A stretch of DNA of 23,805 bases from GCA-003244245 sp036266995 (GCA_036266995.1 DATAWX010000033.1:1-23805), one strand, 5' to 3'. Shown: positions 8,011-15,611, counted from the first letter of the stretch. Program-made: numbers and translations. Notes: a model not told the origin generated them from the sequence alone.

Positions 8011-8511
8011 TGGCGGGCCGCGGTCCGACGGGGGGAGGACGAACCGCGGGCTTGCGCTCACCTGCCGGGAAGTGCCATGGGAGCGGCGAGGAGAGCGGTG
8101 TCACACTCTCAGCCAAGCGAACAGATCTCAAGCCCTTTCCAGTAGTTGATTGCGGCGTAACCCGATCGGCCTACTGGCCATGCGGGTGCCACCTTCGGCT
8201 TGGTTGGCGAGTAACACTTCGTGCGCCTACCGCGACAACACAGTGAGTGCAAGCACCAACACGCTGAGTGCGACGCACTGAGGCCGCTGGCGCCGCTTCT
8301 CGGCGTGCGTCAGGGGCGCTAAGTCCTGTTCACCAGTATCGACGAAGAATTGCCCAACTGGCGGTCACGGAGCGTATGCTGATGGTTGCGCAGCGAAGTT
8401 GTCGCCCAATCGGCTGCTTCTCCAGACCGAAATACCACTGGTATGAAGTGCGATCTGGCTGCGTGCTTGTCGGGGTAGTAGGGTGCACCGATCTCTGGGA
8501 GGTAGATGGAC
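8011..8511. other. Non-coding stretch between ybjN-like gene and small Cys protein
   Basis: I find no supportable gene on either strand here. The open frames are short, in conflicting phases and do not resemble known proteins. Composition drops relative to the flanking genes. In M. tuberculosis a LysE-type gene occupies the equivalent position; no remnant of it is recognisable. The only structured site I can point to is the palindrome at 8432-8444. Confidence 0.5.
8432..8444. promoter_or_regulatory. Short palindrome upstream of small Cys protein gene
   Basis: ATACCA-C-TGGTAT forms perfect 6-bp arms around one base, 67 nt before the ATG at 8512. An AT-containing palindrome in GC-rich DNA at this distance is a plausible operator for a dimeric regulator, but nothing identifies the regulator. 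Confidence 0.35.
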
Positions 8512-8736
8512 ATGAGCATGGCAGCGATCCTGGCCGAGTTGCCGGACATGTGGCGTAGCGCGTTGACCGCGCATGTGCCCGACCCGCGAGGCAACTGTTG
8601 GGCTTGTCGCGACGAAAGCGGCGTCGCGGCAGCTTGGCCGTGCCTGACTCGGGAGGTCGCCGAAGAAGCCAAGTATCTCTACGAGGGGGGACTTCCGGGA
8701 ACCTTCGGCGGTCGTCATGCCGCGCGCAACGGTTGA
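8512..8736 (+). CDS. Small Cys-containing protein of unknown function
   Basis: This is a 74-residue protein starting MSMAAILAELPDMWRSALTA. It has a conserved-looking HVPDPRGNCWACRDESG followed by AAWPCLTREVAEEAKYL. I recall many small actinobacterial proteins of this layout (HVPD, C-x-x-C, WPC), often lineage-specific and near helix-turn-helix regulators, but no function is established. The C-x-x-C plus a later Cys could bind metal or be redox-active; that is inference. ATG 8512 is chosen because GGGAGG at 8497-8502 sits 9 nt upstream. ATG 8506 is only 3 nt from that site, and ATG 8518 is also possible. It stands alone between ybjN-like and gpm genes. Confidence 0.6.
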   Translation: MSMAAILAELPDMWRSALTAHVPDPRGNCWACRDESGVAAAWPCLTREVAEEAKYLYEGGLPGTFGGRHAARNG

Positions 8737-9085
8737 CCATTCGACGCCGCTAGCCGTGATCGATGCCACAGTCGTCGCTTCTGAGCAATTTCGCCCAGGG
8801 AAACGCTGCGCAGGGAACCGCTGTGCAACCAGCCTTTCCCGGGGGGCGGGGGAAGCGGGCGATCAGCGGTTCCCTGCAACGACGGTGGGGTGTCAGCAGG
8901 GGGTGCCATACACCGTCGTCGCACGTTAATGTACGGGTAACCTGCCTGTCACTGCCAGCGCCCGTTCGGGCCATTCGGCTGGCGGCGATTGATTCGTGGG
9001 TCCAACTTCCCGCTCTGGGGCGTACCGACGCATTGGTGTCGGACCTCACGGGCTCGTGGCGCGCTGCGCATGCAAGGCTGCCGGT
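8737..9085. other. Intergenic region upstream of phosphoglycerate mutase
   Basis: I see no convincing gene here: frames open on both strands lack family features and recognisable starts. The region contains the CAGGGAA-type repeat cluster described separately and must hold the promoter for the phosphoglycerate mutase gene. I could not identify clear -35/-10 boxes. Confidence 0.5.
8796..8877. repeat. Three-copy CAGGGAAMCGCTG repeat, one copy inverted
   Basis: Copies at 8796-8808 (CAGGGAAACGCTG) and 8811-8823 (CAGGGAACCGCTG) are direct repeats with 15-nt spacing. A third copy runs in reverse at 8864-8876. The last two form a 14-bp perfect inverted repeat (8810-8823 with 8864-8877) around a G-rich loop. 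It looks like a multi-site operator or a long hairpin between the small Cys gene and gpm. Confidence 0.7.
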
Positions 9086-9826
9086 ATGAGCGTGGGCACC
9101 CTGGTCCTGCTTCGCCACGGCGAGAGCGAGTGGAACGCCAAAAACCTGTTCACCGGGTGGGTGGATGTGCCGTTGACGGATCGCGGCGAGGGCGAGGCGG
9201 CGCGGTCCGGTGCGCTGATGCGCGAGGCCGGGCTGCTACCTGATGTGGTGCACACATCGCTGCTGCGCCGAGCGATCAGCACCGCTAACCTCGCACTGGA
9301 CGTCGCCGACCGGCACTGGATTCCGGTGCGCCGGGATTGGCGGCTCAACGAGCGGCACTACGGCGCCCTGCAAGGCATGGACAAGGCGCAGATCCGCCAG
9401 GAGTACGGCGATGAGCAGTTCGCGTTGTGGCGCCGCTCCTACGGCACCCGGCCACCACCCATAGAGCCGGATAGTGAGTTCAGCCAGGACGGTGACCGGC
9501 GATACGTCGGCATCGACATCCCTGGGGCCGAGTGCCTGGCCGACGTGGTGGCTCGAATGCTGCCGTACTGGGAATCGTCGATCGTGCCAGACCTGCGCGC
9601 TGAGCGCACCGTGTTGGTTGCCGCGCACGGTAACTCACTGCGCGCGTTGGTCAAGTACCTCGACGTAATCGACGAGGAAGTCATCGCCGGCGTGAACATC
9701 CCGACGGGCATTCCGCTGCGGTACGACCTTGATGATCAGTTGCGGCCGATCACGGCGGGCGGCAGTTATCTCGATCCAGAGTCGGCGGTCGATGCGATGG
9801 CCGCAGTCGCCCAACAGGGTCGGTAG
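9086..9826 (+). CDS. gpmA: 2,3-bisphosphoglycerate-dependent phosphoglycerate mutase
   Basis: This enzyme interconverts 3- and 2-phosphoglycerate in glycolysis and gluconeogenesis through a phosphohistidine. The 246-residue protein has the phosphohistidine motif LLRHGESEWN (His11) followed by NLFTGWVDVPLTDRG. LNERHYGALQGMDKAQ carries Glu89, RRSYGTRPPP follows, and the second catalytic histidine is His181 in VAAHGNSLRALVKYLD. Length matches the roughly 250-residue dPGM family and M. tuberculosis Gpm1, which lies in the same position before senX3. The ATG at 9086 gives the expected MSVGTLVLLRHG start; longer in-frame extensions lack family similarity. No strong Shine-Dalgarno is visible. A hairpin overlaps the stop codon. 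Confidence 0.95.
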   Translation: MSVGTLVLLRHGESEWNAKNLFTGWVDVPLTDRGEGEAARSGALMREAGLLPDVVHTSLLRRAISTANLALDVADRHWIPVRRDWRLNERHYGALQGMDKAQIRQEYGDEQFALWRRSYGTRPPPIEPDSEFSQDGDRRYVGIDIPGAECLADVVARMLPYWESSIVPDLRAERTVLVAAHGNSLRALVKYLDVIDEEVIAGVNIPTGIPLRYDLDDQLRPITAGGSYLDPESAVDAMAAVAQQGR

Positions 9827-9844
9827 GGCGTGCCCAGACGCCCT
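9825..9844 (+). terminator. Hairpin overlapping the gpmA stop codon
   Basis: AGGGCGT (9825-9831) pairs perfectly with ACGCCCT (9838-9844) across a 6-nt loop, starting inside the TAG stop. There is no U tract. It probably separates gpmA transcription from senX3. Confidence 0.45.
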
Positions 9845-9852
9845 CACGGCCT

Positions 9853-9885
9853 CGATGATGAACCCACGGTGAACGCCGGACGAAA
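9853..9885 (-). promoter_or_regulatory. PHO-box-like direct repeats upstream of senX3
   Basis: Read on the minus strand, 9885 to 9853 divides into three 11-nt units: TTTCGTCCGGC, GTTCACCGTGG and GTTCATCATCG. The last two match the PhoP/RegX3-type PHO-box pattern GTTCACC-N4-GTTCATC very well. A TAGATG at 9903-9908 could be the senX3 -10 element, placing the array over the -35 region. SenX3-RegX3 controls phosphate responses and autoregulates in mycobacteria, so this is the expected place for such a site. The repeats point away from senX3. Confidence 0.6.
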
Positions 9886-9969
9886 GTTTGCCCTATTGCG
9901 GGTAGATGTCGTCACTTGGGGTGCGCTGCGATTAGGAGTTTCGCCCGCTGCGGCGCTTACGATTGCGGC

Positions 9970-11166
9970 GTGACAATCGCAGCCGTCGTCTTCACCGCGA
10001 TCGGCACGCTGCTGGTCGGGTTGGTGGGAGGGATCCTGATCGGCCGGCGTGCCGAGACACGGGCAACGCCGCCGTCGCCGGATGCTGCGATGGTCGCCGA
10101 TTTGGTCCAGCGGGTCATGCTGTCCTCGCACAACGGGGTGGTACTGCTCGACCGGACGGGCGGCGTGGTATTGGCCAACCCGCCGGCCGTGGAACTAGGC
10201 CTCGTTCATGGGTCGCTCCCGGATGAGCGTGCCCGCAAGGTCGCCGAGCAGGTGCGTGACACCGGTGAGGTGGTCCAGGTCGATCTCTCACCGCTGGACC
10301 ACGGCGCCCGATCCGGTCGCGGGCCCAGCGCCGTGCTCGGCGAGGTCCGGCCGTTGGGCGACGGCTACACCGTGATCGACGCGTCCGATGAGTCGGATGC
10401 CGTCCGGCTAGAAGCGACCCGGCGGGACTTCGTGGCCAACGTCAGCCACGAGCTGAAAACCCCGGTCGGAGCGATGGCGCTGTTGGCCGAGGCGGTGCTC
10501 GATGCCGCTGATGACCCCCACGAGGTGCACCGGTTCGGCACCAAGATCCTCAACGAGGCCAACCGGCTGGGCACGCTGGTCACCGAGCTGATCGCGCTGT
10601 CGCGGCTACAGGGCGCCGAGCGACTCCCCGAACTGGCCACCGTCGAAGTCGACAAAGTCGTCCACCGGGCCCTGGAGCGCTGCCGGCTGGCGGCCGAATC
10701 GGCCAACATTCGGATCACCGTCGACCCACCCAGCGGGCTGCTGCTCAACGGCGACGCCACGCTGCTGGTCACCGCGCTGTCCAACCTGCTCGACAACGCG
10801 GTCTCCTACTCCCCGCCCGGCAGTCCGGTGTCGGTCAGCCGGCGACTGGACGACGGCTTCGTGGAGATCGCCGTCACCGACCGCGGCCTGGGCATCGCCG
10901 CCGAACACCAGGAACGGGTCTTCGAGCGGTTCTTCCGGATCGATCAGGCGCGCAGTCGATCCACCGGCGGCACCGGGCTGGGACTAGCGATCGTCAAACA
11001 CGTCGCCGCCAACCACGGGGGTGCCGTCGGGCTGTGGAGCAAACCCGGCACGGGCTCCACCTTCACCCTACGGATTCCCGCCCATCCGAAGGCTTCACAG
11101 CCCGACGCTTCGCAAGACGCGGTGCGCACCCTGTCTACCCCTGAGTACGTGGGAGGATCTCCATGA
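9970..11166 (+). CDS. senX3: Sensor histidine kinase SenX3
   Basis: This is the membrane sensor kinase of the phosphate-starvation two-component system. The product from GTG 9970 has 398 residues. It has an N-terminal hydrophobic segment (about residues 3-25), a PAS-like region around 45-130, and an H-box RRDFVANVSHELKTPVGAMA with the phospho-acceptor at His160. The kinase domain shows an N-box LSNLLDNAVSYSPPG, G1 VTDRGLGIA, an F-box region RVFERFFRIDQARSRSTGG and G2 GTGLGLAIVKHVAANHGG. The start gives VTIAAVVFTAIG; a longer frame from 9916 lacks family features. The stop overlaps the regX3 ATG (ATGA), so the pair is translationally coupled. The order gpm-senX3-regX3 matches M. tuberculosis, and a PHO-box-like array lies upstream. 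Confidence 0.93.
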   Translation: MTIAAVVFTAIGTLLVGLVGGILIGRRAETRATPPSPDAAMVADLVQRVMLSSHNGVVLLDRTGGVVLANPPAVELGLVHGSLPDERARKVAEQVRDTGEVVQVDLSPLDHGARSGRGPSAVLGEVRPLGDGYTVIDASDESDAVRLEATRRDFVANVSHELKTPVGAMALLAEAVLDAADDPHEVHRFGTKILNEANRLGTLVTELIALSRLQGAERLPELATVEVDKVVHRALERCRLAAESANIRITVDPPSGLLLNGDATLLVTALSNLLDNAVSYSPPGSPVSVSRRLDDGFVEIAVTDRGLGIAAEHQERVFERFFRIDQARSRSTGGTGLGLAIVKHVAANHGGAVGLWSKPGTGSTFTLRIPAHPKASQPDASQDAVRTLSTPEYVGGSP

Positions 11167-11867
11167 TCAGAGTACTGATCGTCGAGGACGAGGAGGACTT
11201 CGCTGATCCGCTGGCCTTCTTGCTGCGCAAGGAGGGTTTCTCCGCCGCGGTGGCCACCACCGGATCCGAGGCGTTGGAGGAGTTCGACCGCAACGGTGCC
11301 GACATCGTGCTGCTCGACCTGATGTTGCCCGGGATGAGCGGCACCGATGTCTGCAAACAGCTGCGGGTGCGCTCCGCGGTCCCGGTGATCATGGTAACCG
11401 CCCGGGACAGCGAGATCGACAAGGTCGTGGGGCTGGAGCTCGGCGCCGACGACTATGTCACCAAGCCCTACTCGGCCCGCGAGCTCATCGCGCGGATCCG
11501 CGCGGTGTTGCGCCGAGGGGCGGAGGGCCCCGATGGTCCCGCGTCGGCGACCGCCACCTTGGGGCCGGCAGTGTTGGAGGCCGGATCGGTGCGGATGGAC
11601 GTCGAGCGGCACATCGTGACCGTTGCCGGGCATGAGGTGGGCCTGCCGCTGAAGGAGTTCGACCTTCTGGAGTACCTGTTGCGCAACGTGGGCCGGGTAC
11701 TCACCCGTGGCCAGCTCATCGATCGGGTGTGGGGAGCGGACTACGTCGGCGATACCAAAACGCTGGATGTGCATGTCAAGCGGTTGCGCTCCAAGATCGA
11801 ACTGGATCCCTCCGCTCCCCGGCACCTACTCACCGTCCGCGGCCTTGGCTACAAGTACGACGCCTGA
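11163..11867 (+). CDS. regX3: Response regulator RegX3 (OmpR/PhoB family)
   Basis: RegX3 is the DNA-binding partner of SenX3 and controls phosphate-starvation genes. The 234-residue protein has a receiver domain with the acidic pocket IVEDEEDF, phospho-acceptor Asp52 in IVLLDLMLPGMSG, MVTARD and the conserved lysine in YVTKPYSARELIARI. It also has a C-terminal winged-helix domain (LPLKEFDLLEYLLRN, GRVLTRGQLIDRVWG, DVHVKRLRSKIE, VRGLGYKYDA). ATG 11163 overlaps the senX3 stop and has GGAGG at 11152-11156, spaced 6 nt, so translation is both coupled and independently primed. It is likely to act on the upstream PHO-box-like site. Confidence 0.95.
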   Translation: MIRVLIVEDEEDFADPLAFLLRKEGFSAAVATTGSEALEEFDRNGADIVLLDLMLPGMSGTDVCKQLRVRSAVPVIMVTARDSEIDKVVGLELGADDYVTKPYSARELIARIRAVLRRGAEGPDGPASATATLGPAVLEAGSVRMDVERHIVTVAGHEVGLPLKEFDLLEYLLRNVGRVLTRGQLIDRVWGADYVGDTKTLDVHVKRLRSKIELDPSAPRHLLTVRGLGYKYDA

Positions 11868-11898
11868 AGCCACACACGGCGGCGTAGCGTGGCCTCTC

Positions 11899-12909
11899 GT
11901 GCGGCTCGGTGTGCTCGACGTGGGCTCCAATACGGTCCATCTGCTGGTGGTGGATGCCCACCACGGTGCCCACCCGTTGCCGCAGACCTCAGAGAAGTCG
12001 GTGCTGAGGTTGGCCGAGCAGATGGACGGCCGCGGCAAGATCACTCGTGCGGGTGCCGATCATCTGATCCGCACCGTGCACGAGGCCGTTGAGTCGGCCG
12101 CCGCGATGGGTTGCGAGGATCTGATGGCCTTCGCGACCTCGGCGATGCGCGATGCCTCCAACTCTATCGCGGTGCTCAACCGGGTACGGGCCGAAACCGG
12201 TGTTGAGCTCCAAGTCCTCTCCGGCGAGGAGGAGGCCATCCTGACGTTCCTCGCGGTCCGCCGGTGGTGTGGCTGGTCGGCCGGTCGGCTGCTCATGGTG
12301 GACGTCGGCGGCGGATCACTGGAGATCGCCAGTGGGATGGACGAGGAACCTGAGGTAGCGGTGTCACTGCCGCTGGGCGCGGGGCGGCTCACCCGGTCCT
12401 GGCTGACCCGCGACCCGCCCCGCCGGCGCGAGCTGGAAACCCTGCGCGAGCACATCGTCGAGCAGCTCGCGGAGCCGGCGCGAAAGCTGTGCGAGGTCGG
12501 TGTTCCGGACCGGGTGGTGGGCACCTCGAAGACGATCCGGTCATTGGCCAGGCTCAGCGGTGCAGCGCCATCCTCTGCGGGCCCTCGGGTCCGGCGTACG
12601 CTCACTGATGCCGGTCTGCGCCAGGTGATCGCCTTCATCTCCCGGATGAGCGCCGAGGACCTGGCCGAACTGGAAGGGGTCAGTGCCAGCCGGTCGCACC
12701 AACTCGTCGCCGGAGCGCTGGTGGTCCAAGCCACGATGCGCGCCCTGGACGTCGATGAGATGGATCTCTGCCCGTGGGCGTTGCGGGAAGGGGTGATCCT
12801 GCGGAGGCTGGACTGGTTGGATTGGTTGGACGGAATCGACCGGACGGCGCAGCCGGGGCGCCGCCCACCTCGACGTACTAGACGCACAGTGGCCAGAGGT
12901 GCACGGTAA
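11899..12909 (+). CDS. ppx: Ppx/GppA family phosphatase (exopolyphosphatase-like)
   Basis: This is a Ppx/GppA-family protein of the ASKHA phosphotransferase fold, orthologous by position to Rv0496 (short-chain exopolyphosphatase Ppx1) after senX3-regX3. The 336-residue product has the two phosphate-binding motifs LDVGSNTVHLLVVDA at the N-terminus and VDVGGGSLEIASG. It also has FATSAMRDASNS and GEEEA, and lacks the C-terminal HD domain of long Ppx proteins. The start is GTG 11899 (VRLGVLDVGSNT), 31 nt after regX3; the longer frame overlaps regX3 and is not supported. Polyphosphate or pppGpp hydrolysis is known for the family. Co-location with a phosphate-sensing pair makes phosphate storage a sensible role. 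Confidence 0.88.
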   Translation: MRLGVLDVGSNTVHLLVVDAHHGAHPLPQTSEKSVLRLAEQMDGRGKITRAGADHLIRTVHEAVESAAAMGCEDLMAFATSAMRDASNSIAVLNRVRAETGVELQVLSGEEEAILTFLAVRRWCGWSAGRLLMVDVGGGSLEIASGMDEEPEVAVSLPLGAGRLTRSWLTRDPPRRRELETLREHIVEQLAEPARKLCEVGVPDRVVGTSKTIRSLARLSGAAPSSAGPRVRRTLTDAGLRQVIAFISRMSAEDLAELEGVSASRSHQLVAGALVVQATMRALDVDEMDLCPWALREGVILRRLDWLDWLDGIDRTAQPGRRPPRRTRRTVARGAR

Positions 12910-12915
12910 GAGATC

Positions 12916-13749
12916 ATGAGGCGCAGTAGCGAGCCGCAGGAGCGGGCGCAGTTCACCGTGGCTGAGCTGCTGGCCCGATATGGCGATCCGCCCCCGGCCA
13001 CCGGGCGGCGACGGCGCCGGGCCGATGACGACGATGGCAAGGGCGACGGTGTCGGTGTCGCGGACACTTCGGCCGTGCGGGGTGCTGCGCCGCCGGTCGC
13101 GGAGCGGAACTGGGCCAGCAGCCCAGACTCGACCCAGCCACACCTCAACGGTGCCGCCCGCCAGCCGTGGGCCCCAGCGGTGGGACCACCGCCCCCGGCG
13201 GCAGGACGACCGCCGGTGACCCCAACCCCGGCGTTGCCCAGGCGAGCGCCGGTGCCCAGGACAACGCCGTCTGACGGCCCGGTCACCGAGCAGCTGCCGC
13301 GGCTTGACCCGGTGCCGGTGGATCCCCCTACCTGGTCGAGCCGTCCGGCGAGCGCCTATTCAGGTAGTCGCGTCGATCAAGGTACTAGCCAACCGCCGGC
13401 CGGGCTGAGCACCGCCGGCCGGACCGTCGCTGAGCCGACCGAGGACGACATCGCCCCGGATGAGGACCAGCCGCAGCAGGCCGCCTCGCCGCTATGGGAG
13501 TGGGCGGTGATGGTAAGCCAAGTCGGGATCGGTGTCGTCGGGGGCGCCGCGCTGTGGCTGATCTGCGAGTGGCTCTGGCAGCGGATCCCCATTGTGGCGC
13601 TGGTCGTCGCGCTCGCCGTGATCACCGGGCTGGTCTGGGTGGTGCGCCGGGTGCGCGGCGCCGAGGACCTGCAGACGACAGTCGTCGCGGTGCTCGTCGG
13701 CCTGTTCGTCACCGTGTCCCCGGCAGCACTGCTGCTCGTCGGCCGATAG
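12916..13749 (+). CDS. Conserved membrane protein, Rv0497-like
   Basis: This 277-residue protein has two halves. Residues 1 to about 190 are polar and Pro/Ala/Arg-rich, with a conserved-looking opening AQFTVAELLARYGDPPPATG and a run of arginines. This half is probably disordered and cytoplasmic. The C-terminal part has about three transmembrane helices (VSQVGIGVVGGAALWLICEW, IVALVVALAVITGLVWVV, TTVVAVLVGLFVTVSPAALLL). The layout and location between ppx and the TIM-barrel gene match Rv0497 of M. tuberculosis. No function is established. It starts 6 nt after ppx and ends 3 nt before the next gene, so it belongs to the same transcript. Confidence 0.8.
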   Translation: MRRSSEPQERAQFTVAELLARYGDPPPATGRRRRRADDDDGKGDGVGVADTSAVRGAAPPVAERNWASSPDSTQPHLNGAARQPWAPAVGPPPPAAGRPPVTPTPALPRRAPVPRTTPSDGPVTEQLPRLDPVPVDPPTWSSRPASAYSGSRVDQGTSQPPAGLSTAGRTVAEPTEDDIAPDEDQPQQAASPLWEWAVMVSQVGIGVVGGAALWLICEWLWQRIPIVALVVALAVITGLVWVVRRVRGAEDLQTTVVAVLVGLFVTVSPAALLLVGR

Positions 13750-13752
13750 CCG

Positions 13753-14538
13753 GTGTCACCGGCCGACCCGATCCGGGTGGCCCTGTCGTCGGCCTCGACC
13801 TGGCCCGAACCGATCTCCGTGGCCTTCCTGCTGGCTGCCGAGCTCGGCTATGATGGCGTCGAGGTGATGGTCTGGGGTGACCCGGTCAGCCAGGACATCG
13901 CCGCCGTCGCGGCGTTGGCGGATCGCTATCGGATGCCCGTGCTTGCCGTGCACGCTCCCTGCTTGTTGATCTCCCAACGGGTGTGGGCGGCAGACCCGGC
14001 GGTACGGCTGCAACGCGCGGTGGCAGCGGCAGCCGAACTCGGTGCCGGCATCGTTGTGGTGCATCCCCCGTTTCGCTGGCAGCGAGATTACGCCACGGCT
14101 TTCGGTCAGCAGATCGCTGCGCTGGAGGCCTCCTCCGGGGTCGCCATCGCGGTGGAGAACATGTTCCCGGTGCGCCGCGGACCGCTCGAGGTGTCCAGCT
14201 ACCTGCCCTCACCCGACCCCACTGACGTCGGGTACCCGCATTACACGCTGGATCTGTCGCATACCGCCGCGGCCGGCGTGGACGCGCTGGGGATGGTGCA
14301 GCGGATGGGCCGCCAGTTGACCCACGTGCATCTGGCGGACGGCAGCGGTTCGCCGCGCGACGAGCATTTGGTGCCCGGTCGGGGTAGCCAGCCGTGCGCC
14401 GAAGTGTGCCTGGGGTTGGCCGACCGTGGGTTCACCGGCACCGTGGTGATCGAGGTGAGTACCCGCCGGGCCCGTACTCGCCCCGAGCGCCGCGCGTTGC
14501 TGACCGAGGCGCTGCTGTTTGCCCGCCTGAACCTCTGA
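13753..14538 (+). CDS. Sugar phosphate isomerase/epimerase-like TIM-barrel protein, Rv0498-like
   Basis: This 261-residue protein is of the AP-endonuclease-2/xylose-isomerase-like TIM-barrel superfamily. Barrel-end motifs carrying likely metal ligands are visible: VHAPCLLIS, IVVVHPPFRW, VAVENMFPVRRG (Glu), LDLSHTAAAG (Asp, His), LTHVHLADGSGSPRDEHLVPGRG (His, Asp) and VVIEVSTRRA (Glu). The substrate cannot be assigned. The GTG start at 13753 lies 3 nt after the preceding stop, so translation is probably coupled. The same order is found at Rv0497-Rv0498. Confidence 0.85.
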   Translation: MSPADPIRVALSSASTWPEPISVAFLLAAELGYDGVEVMVWGDPVSQDIAAVAALADRYRMPVLAVHAPCLLISQRVWAADPAVRLQRAVAAAAELGAGIVVVHPPFRWQRDYATAFGQQIAALEASSGVAIAVENMFPVRRGPLEVSSYLPSPDPTDVGYPHYTLDLSHTAAAGVDALGMVQRMGRQLTHVHLADGSGSPRDEHLVPGRGSQPCAEVCLGLADRGFTGTVVIEVSTRRARTRPERRALLTEALLFARLNL

Positions 14539-14545
14539 GCGAACT

Positions 14546-14557
14546 GCAGAGCTCTGC
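14546..14557. repeat. 12-bp perfect palindrome between TIM-barrel and proline dehydrogenase genes
   Basis: GCAGAGCTCTGC is fully self-complementary and lies 7 nt after the TIM-barrel stop, in the 78-nt gap before proline dehydrogenase. It may be an operator or a weak processing hairpin. With no loop it is unlikely to be a terminator by itself. Confidence 0.4.
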
Positions 14558-14616
14558 GGGGGTCTAGCGCGCTGAAGGTCCGGGGGCGGTGATGCGGCGG
14601 GTGGGCGGGCGCTAGC

Positions 14617-15546
14617 GTGCGTCCTGTGCTGCGTTCGCTGATGCTCGCTGTAGCTGACCACGCGACCGTTCGGCGGCTCGTCGGCACAGCCCCGGTCAGC
14701 CGGTACGTCGTCCAGCGCTTCGTCGCAGGAGTGAACACCGAGCAGGCGGTGACCGCCACCGCCGCCCTGGTGGCCGACGGCTTGACGGTGACCCTGGACC
14801 ACCTCGGGGAGGACGTCGCCGACGAGGCTGGTGCGCAGTCCACCGTGCAGTCCTATCTCGAACTGCTGGCTCGTCTGAAAGCAGAGGGACTGACCGACCG
14901 GGCGGAGGTCAGCGTGAAGCTGTCCGCTGTGGGTCAGCGCCTGAACGAGGCACTCGCGCTGCGCAACGCCGCTCGAATCTGCGCCGCCGCTGAGCAGGCC
15001 GGGACCACCGTCTCCCTGGACGCTGAGGACCACACCGTCACCGACTCCACCCTGCGCGTGCATGCCGAACTGCGCCGTAGCTGGCCCACAACCGGGGCGG
15101 TACTGCAGGCTTACCTGCATCGCACGCTGGACGACTGCCGGGCGTTGGCGGTCGAAGGTGCCCGGGTGCGGCTGTGCAAGGGCGCATATGCCGAACCGCC
15201 TGACCTGGCATTCCGGACTGCGCAGGAGGTCGCGCGGAGCTTTGCGCGGTGCGCCGATGTTCTGCTCGCCGGACCGGGCTACCCGATGTTCGCCACCCAC
15301 GATCGGCGGCTGATCGACATCGTCGGCGAGCGGGCCCGCTGGTACGGGCGCTCACCGAGCAGCTTCGAGTACCAGATGCTCTACGGCGTGCGGCCGGCTG
15401 AGCAGCGCCGGTTGGTCGCCGGCGGCAACACCGTGCGGGTGTACCTGCCCTATGGATCGGATTGGTACTCCTACCTCACCCGACGACTTGCTGAGAGACC
15501 TGGCAACCTTGCCTTCTTCCTTCGTGCCGCGGTCTCCGGCGGCTGA
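14617..15546 (+). CDS. Proline dehydrogenase (monofunctional, PutA/PruB type)
   Basis: This FAD enzyme oxidises L-proline to 1-pyrroline-5-carboxylate, the first step of proline catabolism. The 309-residue PRODH beta/alpha barrel has TLDHLGEDV, EVSVKLSAVGQ, VSLDAEDHTVTD, VRLCKGAYAEP and MFATHD. The C-terminal proline-binding segment runs FEYQMLYGVR, VRVYLPYGSDWYSYLTRRLAERPGN. Length fits monofunctional actinobacterial enzymes without the P5C dehydrogenase half. GTG 14617 and GTG 14626 are both possible; the second gives VLRSLMLAVADH, closer to homologues as I recall them. It sits 65 nt upstream of proC, which consumes the same intermediate. In M. tuberculosis the enzyme (PruB) is encoded elsewhere, so this neighbour differs from the shared gene order. 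Confidence 0.9.
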   Translation: MRPVLRSLMLAVADHATVRRLVGTAPVSRYVVQRFVAGVNTEQAVTATAALVADGLTVTLDHLGEDVADEAGAQSTVQSYLELLARLKAEGLTDRAEVSVKLSAVGQRLNEALALRNAARICAAAEQAGTTVSLDAEDHTVTDSTLRVHAELRRSWPTTGAVLQAYLHRTLDDCRALAVEGARVRLCKGAYAEPPDLAFRTAQEVARSFARCADVLLAGPGYPMFATHDRRLIDIVGERARWYGRSPSSFEYQMLYGVRPAEQRRLVAGGNTVRVYLPYGSDWYSYLTRRLAERPGNLAFFLRAAVSGG

Positions 15547-15549
15547 GCG

Positions 15550-15585
15550 TCGGCCGCCGATTGACTTTCGGCCGCCGATTGACTG
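15550..15585 (+). repeat. 18-bp tandem duplication between proline dehydrogenase and proC
   Basis: TCGGCCGCCGATTGACTT (15550-15567) is followed directly by a second copy differing only in the last base (15568-15585). It starts 3 nt after the proline dehydrogenase stop and ends 26 nt before the proC ATG. It may be paired regulator sites or a recent slippage product. Confidence 0.75.
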
Positions 15586-15611
15586 TCAGGCGACTGTGGC
15601 ACCGTGGCGCC

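Noticed and set aside
8763..9118. Open frames on both strands just upstream of gpmA
   Set aside because: They overlap each other and the repeat cluster, lack ribosome sites and resemble nothing; the region is better read as regulatory.
10944..11825. 293-codon minus-strand open frame across senX3-regX3
   Set aside because: It is antisense to canonical kinase and regulator domains and shows no protein-like motifs of its own.
12060..13286. 408-codon open frame on the minus strand opposite ppx and the Rv0497-like gene
   Set aside because: Ser/Arg/Pro-rich, without family motifs, and fully antisense to two well-supported genes; typical of high-G+C DNA.
14209..15300. 363-codon open frame on the minus strand opposite proline dehydrogenase
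   Set aside because: No domain features, and it overlaps two genes with strong family motifs on the plus strand.
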